10,517 nt of DNA, taken from positions 1 to 10,517 of the forward strand of contig DASYAN010000340.1 of the NCBI GenBank assembly GCA_036501345.1, read 5' to 3'. Below the pieces are notes generated by a model, which saw only the letters and a list, made by a program, of their open reading frames with translations, made no database searches and was not told the DNA's origin. The translations under genes were made by a program, and so were the position numbers. The first letter of the stretch is position 1, and each line of letters begins with the position of its first letter. The DNA comes from DASYAN01 sp036501345 (GTDB lineage Bacteria; Chloroflexota; Ktedonobacteria; Ktedonobacterales; Ktedonobacteraceae). Shown one piece after another: positions 6,601 through 10,517 of this stretch.

Positions 6601-7071
6601 CAAATTGCTAGGCTCACCGAGCCACTGCTGACGCTCTTCGGCCTGATTCATAGCCATACTGACACGTTGAGTAATCAGTAGAGGATAAAGCTTTTCGTAC
6701 GATTGCTCAAAACATTCTGACAATATATTCGGTAAACGGTCTTTCAGAGCTGTTTCTGGCTCATGGCGCTCTAGTTTCCGACGAAATTCAGCCACAACCG
6801 CGTGCAACTGTTCATCGCTACACTCTGTAGCAAGTGGCTCGACCTCATTCAACGCTTCACGAAAAAGCTTTACCAGCTCATCTTCCAACACCAAGCCACC
6901 TTTAAGATAGAGATAAAGTTGTGAACGAAACTCTGTAGTTTTGGCACTTAGTTCTTCATCAGTGAGCTCTTTTATCTTCGGCTCAAGCTCATTAATCTCA
7001 TCAACAAGCGGCTGAATAGCCTTCAAATCCTTCTTATTGGGATCACCCATGATCTTTGCTAACAGTTGCAT
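3640..7071 (-). CDS. secA: SecA, preprotein translocase ATPase, with expanded N-terminus
   Basis: SecA is the ATPase motor that pushes unfolded preproteins through SecYEG. All hallmarks are present: Walker A MGTGEGKT (285-292), HVVTVNDYLARRDAEWM (310-326), Walker B VDEVDNILIDEARTP (393-407), TNMAGRGTDILLGG (671-684) and motif VI with QLRGRAGRQGDPGSSRF (774-790). The helical scaffold region TLDRLWMDHIDALDLMRAG (982-1000) is also present. After a low-complexity linker the C-terminal metal-binding tail CPCGSGKKYKKCH gives ligands C1129, C1131, C1140 and H1141, which normally bind zinc and contact SecB or ribosomes. At 1143 residues it is about 200 longer than usual. Nearly all the excess lies at residues 51-236, between FRSQL and YKTGKTLEDLLPDAFAV, which are contiguous in ordinary SecA; the insert resembles repeated copies of that flanking segment. 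A smaller charged insertion lies near 690-745. ATG 7071 is preceded by GAGGAG with 11-nt spacing. Confidence 0.98.
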   Translation of the reverse strand: MQLLAKIMGDPNKKDLKAIQPLVDEINELEPKIKELTDEELSAKTTEFRSQLYLYLKGGLVLEDELVKLFREALNEVEPLATECSDEQLHAVVAEFRRKLERHEPETALKDRLPNILSECFEQSYEKLYPLLITQRVSMAMNQAEERQQWLGEPSNLKQVALTLLKKVEPALQEVDRELLEDALVDVQQRLEDGTAGGTHEHLEQLLTAVLKQLQPEIVAIRADAMDELTSAMAKRYKTGKTLEDLLPDAFAVTREAAWRKIKMRHYDVQLIGGTVLHQGKIAEMGTGEGKTLVATLPVYLNALTGKGVHVVTVNDYLARRDAEWMGQIYTFLGLTVGVLVNAVDPQAPERRAAYQADITYGTNNEFGFDYLRDNMVTSLDQMVQRQLYFAIVDEVDNILIDEARTPLIISGQGEESTDHYVKFARWAKQLKQETDYTVEEKTRAVMLTESGIDRIEQLAGIQNIYDEANMDLTRYMENAIKAQVTFKLDKDYIVKDNEVIIVDEFTGRQMSGRRYSEGLHQAIEAKEGVKVQRENHTLATVTFQNYFRLYEKLAGMTGTALTEAEEFHKIYELDVVVIPPNKLRIRQDLSDLIYRSQEAKFRAVVQEIKELYETRQPVLVGTTSVEISEYLSRMLELVGIPHNVLNAKYHEHEAHIVSQAGRSGAVTIATNMAGRGTDILLGGNPEGFQEILLRKHAERIDYIRDMPEQTDNERAEKEEVIQEYIANMTDQEKDELFQQKIRECKEDHERVVELGGLRIIGTERHESRRIDNQLRGRAGRQGDPGSSRFYLALDDELMRRFAADRVAGIMEKVGMEEDMPLESKLVSRFIENAQTRVEGYNFDIRKNVVEYDDVIAKQREVIFADRRAVLEHGDMHERIQEMIRNEIGKVVDSCIPTSMLSEEEELETLFKILETWVHVPEEAIPENIHAITREDIKRQMVDLVSEHYEERGKQLRNQARAQGAEDLDLQRDFERTYLLQTLDRLWMDHIDALDLMRAGISFRAVGQRDPLVEFKNEAFLMFDQLKAAIQHYTVDALLKLLRDEVTLTVQRPEPQRKIPRNLRTNADELAQVSGQAKSEVSSERGKATQSRKNGAGHRPRSGSGGRNTTAASHSHSNGTTKVGRNNPCPCGSGKKYKKCHGA
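6286..7002 (-). repeat. About five degenerate repeats in the SecA N-terminus
   Basis: Residues 24-262 of SecA divide into units that each start with a [LV]xP turn (prolines 31, 79, 130, 170 and 216, spacings 48, 51, 40 and 46). Each then has a helix ending in an R-x-L-like element (EFRSQL, EFRRKL, ERQQWL, VQQRLE, AKRYKTG). A helix rich in Leu follows (LVKLFREAL, LPNILSE, VALTLL, LEQLLTAVL, LEDLLPDAFAV). Units 1 and 5 supply the two halves of the canonical segment, so units 2-4 are the expansion. Unit 3 is the weakest. Confidence 0.55.
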
Positions 7072-7082
7072 AAAAACGTGTA

Positions 7083-7088
7083 CTCCTC
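7083..7088 (-). promoter_or_regulatory. secA ribosome-binding site
   Basis: GAGGAG on the minus strand, 11 nt before ATG 7071, supports that start over the in-frame ATG seven codons further on (MGDPNKK). Confidence 0.55.
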
Positions 7089-7162
7089 ACTGCCTGGCAC
7101 AGGTACAGTTGTCCAGTTTATGATGATCGGAAACTTGAAAAAATTGCGGTGGGTTTTCAGCT

Positions 7163-7171
7163 ATTATACCA
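7163..7171 (-). promoter_or_regulatory. Extended -10 promoter of secA
   Basis: TGGTATAAT on the minus strand is a perfect TGn-TATAAT extended -10 element. It predicts a start near 7156 and an 85-nt leader. No good -35 is needed or seen. Confidence 0.6.
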
Positions 7172-7320
7172 TGCATAAGTGCTACGTAGAGCCGCCTTCC
7201 TTGTTGCAAGATCTTCGACACAGCCGCCGAGAAGTCTATCCCATTGATGAGAAAGCACAATTTGCTGCCTCCCAGAAGCGCACTGGGACCTAGTGTTTCA
7301 ACGATATTGTTTATGTTTCA

Positions 7321-7348
7321 TTGACAAGAGAGTATAATAATATATAGT
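7321..7348 (+). promoter_or_regulatory. Sigma70-like promoter of the 291-residue gene
   Basis: A perfect TTGACA (7321-7326), 16 bp and TATAGT (7343-7348) predict a start near 7355, with only about 23 nt of leader before ATG 7378. A TATAAT at 7333-7338 also lies here but is too close to that -35. Confidence 0.65.
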
Positions 7349-7377
7349 AGAATTTTTAGCGGATGTGGAGGAAGAGG

Positions 7378-8253
7378 ATGAACACCCAGAATACTATCAA
7401 CATCACCCTGCAAGCTCCAACTGATGCCATCGCAAGCATCACTACCATTAATATACCAATAACCACAATAGACCCACCCACGGAAACGGATATCACCCCT
7501 ATCCATAACACTACTACAGCTTGGAGTACTCCGTCCCCACAAGATCAATCCTGCGATGGTGCCAAACTAGCCATTTTCTTTGAGACTTTGTGCTCCTATT
7601 TCCATGGATGCGTCGATGCCAACGACATACAGACACTAACTTTTTGCTTGCGCCATCTTTTCTATTGCAGTGCCAGACTCTACCAGAATATCTTGCCCGA
7701 CCTAACAGCCAATACCAGACAAGCACGAGATATTGTCATAACCTATTGCATCTGGGATCAACTGCAAGCCATTGAAAGTCTCTTCGAGCGTATAAAATCA
7801 CTCTGTCACCTGCTCAACTGCACAATACCCGCGATCCTAGTGACCCTGGAGAATACCAGCCGAACACGAGGCTCACTTATACCAACAACCCAGGAAGTCA
7901 ATGCACAGCTGCCAGAACATCCTGCCACCATACAGGACCATGCCCTTGCACAACTAAACGAACAGCTCCATAGCTGGCAACAAAGCAATGCACAGCGACT
8001 CATCTTTGTAGACCAATTTGCAGATCTACCAACAGTTATGCCTACGCTAGAACAAGCAGATACAGCGCTTAACATCCTACAACAGCATACCAGTGCCATT
8101 TTCGGCAAGATCATACCCCACTTCCTGAGCCTCGTAGCGACCGACGATGAGACTGCCATACTACTCCTACTAGACCTGATGCAAAAAGCAGACGAACTCC
8201 AATTCTATATGAGAGTGCAACTAGAGCGACTGTATATCCTACTTCGATCATAG
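7378..8253 (+). CDS. Cysteine-containing helical protein of unknown function
   Basis: The frame encodes 291 residues from ATG 7378, which is preceded by GGAGG (7367-7371) at 6 nt. An in-frame ATG at 7363 overlaps that site and is a poorer start. Residues 1-58 are rich in Thr, Ile and Pro (ITTINIPITTIDPPTETDIT) and probably disordered. Residues 59-148 hold all eight cysteines (59, 72, 78, 90, 97, 124, 143, 148) in amphipathic helices such as LCSYFHGC and CLRHLFYC, with no CxxC pair typical of a zinc ribbon. The remainder is helical, with LNEQLHSWQQSNAQRLIF and a Leu-rich C-terminal helix (ILLLLDLMQKADEL). There is no signal peptide or clear membrane span. The promoter, ribosome-binding site and long clean frame make it a real gene, transcribed alone and divergently from secA. 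I recognise no family; a lineage-restricted cytosolic protein is the best description. Confidence 0.75.
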   Translation: MNTQNTINITLQAPTDAIASITTINIPITTIDPPTETDITPIHNTTTAWSTPSPQDQSCDGAKLAIFFETLCSYFHGCVDANDIQTLTFCLRHLFYCSARLYQNILPDLTANTRQARDIVITYCIWDQLQAIESLFERIKSLCHLLNCTIPAILVTLENTSRTRGSLIPTTQEVNAQLPEHPATIQDHALAQLNEQLHSWQQSNAQRLIFVDQFADLPTVMPTLEQADTALNILQQHTSAIFGKIIPHFLSLVATDDETAILLLLDLMQKADELQFYMRVQLERLYILLRS

Positions 8254-8315
8254 CAAGGCCACATGCATGCTAGACTGGAAACCTGAGTGAACCTTCGAAG
8301 TTGGAGATATGAAAA

Positions 8316-8339
8316 AGCGCCACACAGCTACGTGGCGCT
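8316..8339 (-). terminator. Intrinsic terminator after the Bro-N/DinD remnant
   Basis: Perfect 8-bp arms AGCGCCAC (8316-8323) and GTGGCGCT (8332-8339) enclose an 8-nt loop. On the minus strand the stem is followed at once by five T. This is a typical Rho-independent terminator for leftward transcripts. It may also slow plus-strand transcripts from the 291-residue gene. Confidence 0.8.
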
Positions 8340-8720
8340 CTAGCTACTATTCCCTCACGAGCCTCTTTCCCAGCTTCTCCCGCTTCAACAGTATCCTGTT
8401 TAAGCTCACTAAAACCGTGGCTCTCCCTATCCTGGTGCAATGTGATAGCTGTAGCTTCACTAAGCGAAGTTAATGCAAGCTCAAGGTGAGTCATATGATC
8501 ACGAAGATTTGCCCTCGTCGGTACAAGCTTATATTTTTTATGGGCCTGAATCGAAATATCAAACGTGCCCTCATGGATCGTGCTGGTTGAGTGTCTCTTC
8601 GAAGCCCTCTGTTTTAGCGCGTGCTTTGAGCTTGGTCCAGTAATCGTTAGCATTGGTAAATTCTGTCAGGTATCGGATGATATCAATATATGAATTGCCT
8701 TCCCAGGCGGCTTTACAGAA
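8340..8720 (-). pseudogene. Decayed Bro-N / DinD-like gene
   Basis: Two fragments of one family lie in different minus-strand frames. The frame 8720-8571 reads WEGNSYIDIIRYLTEFTNAN then DYWTKLKARAKTEGF, which fits the Bro-N core (variable residues, DVI..LTES.NPRDYW..LK.R). The frame from about 8584 to 8348 reads TIHEGTFDI, then NLRDHMTHLELALTSLSEAT, then GFSELKQ and AGEAGKEAREGI. This fits the conserved C-terminal region of DinD and related Bro-N proteins (NLRDHMT.LELIL..L.EA). The middle of the protein, probably more than 100 residues, is deleted at the junction together with a frame change. A TAG at 8723-8721 cuts the N-terminal frame, and the end runs into a terminator. Intact relatives are phage antirepressor-like or DNA-damage-inducible proteins. 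An open frame of 127 codons (8270-8653) covers the second part, but its ends are not family-like. Confidence 0.75.
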
Positions 8721-8754
8721 CTAAAATAGAGATGAGAAATAGCTATCATAGACG

Positions 8755-8808
8755 AAAAAAAAGTGGGCATGAGCACCTTGAATAATGATGCATCTTGCCC
8801 AACTTTTT
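8755..8808 (-). terminator. Strong intrinsic terminator of the cysC-sat operon
   Basis: On the minus strand AAAAAGTTGGGCA (8808-8796) pairs with TGCCCACTTTTT (8769-8758) with a single bulged T. The T run continues as eight T at 8762-8755. The loop of 26 nt contains the palindrome GATGCATC. It lies 16 nt after the sat stop codon. Confidence 0.8.
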
Positions 8809-8824
8809 CATAACACCTAGATCA

Positions 8825-9991
8825 TTATGCCACGGTCTCGCGCATGGCCTCAATCAAGATCTTCGCGACCTCGGGACGTGTGAATTCGCGTGGTGGAATC
8901 TCTCCGTCACGTAGCAGTTGGCGGACCTTGGTACCGCTTAGAACTACATGCTGCTCACGATCATGCGGGCAAGTCTTGCTCGATGCCATGGCATCGCAGA
9001 CACGACAGAAGAAGGTATGGTCAAAGAACATTGGCGTAATACCCAACTTGGCGGGATCGAAATTGGCGAAGATGTAATGGGCATCATAGGTGCCGTAATA
9101 GTTCCCGACACCAGCATGATCTCGTCCCACAATGAAATGTGAGCAGCCGTAGTTTTTGCGCATCAAAGCATGGAAAATAGCTTCGCGAGGACCAGCATAG
9201 CGCATCGCAGCAGGCAGCACACCCAGGATCACGCGATCTTCCGGATAATAGTTCTCTAACAGCACTTCGTAACAGCGCATACGGACATCGGCTGGAATAT
9301 CGTCGCCTTTGGTATCGCCCACTAGAGGATGCAGATAGAGCCCGTCCACAGTCTCCAAAGCACACTTCTGAATATATTCATGAGCACGGTGGACAGGATT
9401 GCGCGTCTGAAAAGCCACGATACGTTTCCAGCCCCGCTCTTGAAAGAGTGCGCGTGATTGTGTTGGTGTGTAGCGATATTGCGCAAAGGTCTGCTGCGGC
9501 AATCGCACAACACGTACTGGACCACCCAGCAGCACATCACCCTGCTGATAAACAACCTTTACACCCGGGTGCGCCTCCTCCTCCGTTCGATAGACCTGCC
9601 TTGCCTCATGCTGCTTATCGTAACTATACTTCTCCTCGATGGTCAGTACCGCCTGCAACACACCCTGTGCATCGACCAGGGCAACTTGCGATCCTTCCTG
9701 TAGACCAGCTGCTTGCTCAGAGGTTACTGCAAGAGTAATCGGAATACTCCAGGGCAAGCCATTGCTCAAGTGCATCTCGTTCACGACACTGAGATAGTCT
9801 GTGCGTGTCAAAAAGCCACTTAGTGGACTATAAGCACCAATGGCCAGCATTTCCAAGTCGGCAAGCTGGCGTGAACCAATAGTAATCTGCGGCAAGCTCA
9901 GGGCACGTTCCTGCAATTCCACCTGCTCAGCTGCGCTAGCTTGGTTGACCCTGAGCACTCCTCCGTGAGGGGCGATCAATTCGTCCGTCAT
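8825..9991 (-). CDS. sat: Sulfate adenylyltransferase (ATP sulfurylase)
   Basis: Sat activates sulfate: ATP plus sulfate gives adenosine 5'-phosphosulfate (APS) and pyrophosphate, in the cytosol. At 388 residues it has the normal length of the single-chain bacterial Sat, unrelated to CysN/CysD. The PUA-like N-terminal domain includes MLAIGAYSPLSGF (48-60). The catalytic domain contains QTRNPVHRAHEY (195-206), with the HxxH pair H201/H204 that contacts ATP phosphates, and GRDHAGVGNYYG (289-300). C329, C332, C341 and H343 form a CxxC-x8-CxH cluster like the zinc site of thermophile ATP sulfurylases. LSGTKVRQLLRDGEIPP (351-367) is the usual C-terminal signature. ATG 9991 has AGGA 9 nt upstream. 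It follows cysC by 36 nt and ends at a strong terminator, so it is the last gene of the operon. Confidence 0.97.
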   Translation of the reverse strand: MTDELIAPHGGVLRVNQASAAEQVELQERALSLPQITIGSRQLADLEMLAIGAYSPLSGFLTRTDYLSVVNEMHLSNGLPWSIPITLAVTSEQAAGLQEGSQVALVDAQGVLQAVLTIEEKYSYDKQHEARQVYRTEEEAHPGVKVVYQQGDVLLGGPVRVVRLPQQTFAQYRYTPTQSRALFQERGWKRIVAFQTRNPVHRAHEYIQKCALETVDGLYLHPLVGDTKGDDIPADVRMRCYEVLLENYYPEDRVILGVLPAAMRYAGPREAIFHALMRKNYGCSHFIVGRDHAGVGNYYGTYDAHYIFANFDPAKLGITPMFFDHTFFCRVCDAMASSKTCPHDREQHVVLSGTKVRQLLRDGEIPPREFTRPEVAKILIEAMRETVA

Positions 9992-10027
9992 GCTCTCTTT
10001 TCCTTTTTATCGGCATATAGATCAAGA

Positions 10028-10517
10028 TCAACGAGATACCGTAGCGGTCAGTTGATCTGTCACATCCGTGAACTCATCTGCAAGGTAACCGAATTCTTCT
10101 AGCTTGGCAAAGATCTTCTGCACACTTTCCTCGATCGACTCCTTACCTGTCTCGACAATTACCTCGGGATTTTCCGGCTCTTCATAGGGATCATCCACAC
10201 CCGTGAAGTTTTTGATCTTGCCTTCGTCAACAAGTTTGTAGAGACCCTTGACATCACGCTGGCGACAGACTTCCAGAGGGCACTTGACGTAGACTTCGAC
10301 AAAATTGCCAATCTCTTGTCGCGCCCACTCGCGAGCTTCACGATACGGGGCAATAGCTGCTGAGATAGTGGCTACTCCATTGCGGGTGAGCAGCTTAGAG
10401 ACAAAAGCAATACGCTTAATATTTGTGTCGCGATCTTCTTTACTGAAACCTAGGCCCTTACTGAGATGGGTACGCACCTCGTCGCCATCCAACACCTCAA
10501 CATTATGCCCACGCTCC
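10028..10517 (-). CDS. cysC: Adenylylsulfate kinase, partial (N-terminus beyond right edge)
   Basis: CysC phosphorylates APS with ATP to PAPS, the substrate of PAPS reductase and sulfotransferases. The visible part starts with ERGHNVEVLDGDEVR, which lies just after the P-loop in the family, so the start and Walker A lie to the right of the window; an in-frame GTG at 10495 is internal. It shows GLGFSKEDRDTNIKRI, the APS-binding region; ISAAIAPYREAREWAR; and the lid RQRDVKGLYKLVDEGKIKNF, followed by TGVDDPYEEPENPEV. All are typical and intact. It ends at TGA 10030-10028. About 20 extra residues beyond the usual PE-rich end include EFTDVTDQLTATVSR. It precedes sat by 36 nt in the same direction, forming a two-step sulfate activation operon whose promoter is outside the window. 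Confidence 0.96.
   Translation of the reverse strand, partial: ERGHNVEVLDGDEVRTHLSKGLGFSKEDRDTNIKRIAFVSKLLTRNGVATISAAIAPYREAREWARQEIGNFVEVYVKCPLEVCRQRDVKGLYKLVDEGKIKNFTGVDDPYEEPENPEVIVETGKESIEESVQKIFAKLEEFGYLADEFTDVTDQLTATVSR

Larger units (their letters stand above)
7072..7377. other. Divergent intergenic region secA / 291-residue gene
   Basis: This 306-bp spacer carries the secA promoter (7163-7171) and leader on one side and the promoter of the plus-strand gene (7321-7348) on the other. Between them a short hairpin, TCCCAG/CTGGGA (7270-7275 and 7283-7288), has a 7-nt loop. No coding signal is credible on either strand. Confidence 0.5.

Noticed and set aside
7066..7293. Plus-strand frame across the secA leader
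   Set aside because: It overlaps the secA start codon, leader and promoter, has no ribosome-binding site, and its composition is not protein-like.
8270..8653. 127-codon minus-strand frame as an intact gene
   Set aside because: Only its middle part matches the DinD/Bro-N C-terminal region. Its first 20 residues are the out-of-frame reading of the Bro-N fragment, and its last 30 codons run through an intrinsic terminator.
8948..9738. Several frames of 62-96 codons opposite or out of phase with sat
   Set aside because: Shadows of the strongly supported sat frame; none has a motif or initiation signals.

Overview
The window looks like chromosomal DNA from a free-living, moderate-GC bacterium. 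I infer Chloroflexota, possibly class Ktedonobacteria. The basis is an unusually long SecA with an expanded N-terminus, an assimilatory cysC-sat pair, large non-operonic spacers and several lineage-specific genes of unknown function. This placement comes from gene style only; there is no rRNA or other direct marker.

Layout, left to right. Positions 1-512 (minus) hold the N-terminal 170 residues of a class I SAM-dependent methyltransferase that runs off the left edge, with a good sigma70-like promoter in front. Positions 513-1369 are mostly non-coding, with one doubtful small plus-strand ORF and a 61-nt stem-loop element at 1164-1224. Positions 1370-3167 (minus) form an AT-rich, very hydrophilic locus. 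It is either two overlapping genes or one roughly 600-residue gene broken by a frame change. It carries a recurring [DE]F-centred motif on both sides of the break and paired dyad boxes (3242-3277) upstream. Positions 3168-3639 hold several inverted repeats and no convincing gene apart from a possible 41-codon ORF.

Positions 3640-7071 (minus) encode SecA, 1143 residues against the usual 800-950. The extra length is mainly about 185 residues that look like tandem copies of SecA's own N-terminal helical segment. A 300-bp divergent spacer separates secA from a plus-strand gene of unknown function (7378-8253, 291 residues, cysteine-containing, helical). Next come the decayed remains of a Bro-N/DinD-type gene (about 8340-8720, minus), which end at an intrinsic terminator. 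Last is the sulfate activation pair cysC-sat (minus, 8825 to the right edge), closed by a strong intrinsic terminator.

Functionally, sat and cysC act consecutively: sulfate to APS, then APS to PAPS. SecA is the motor of Sec-dependent protein export. The methyltransferase, the AT-rich repeat proteins and the 291-residue protein have no demonstrable link to these pathways. I see no CRISPR array, tRNA, rRNA or complete mobile element. The most unusual signals are the multiplied N-terminal segment of SecA and the repeat-bearing AT-rich locus with its frame break and operator-like boxes.
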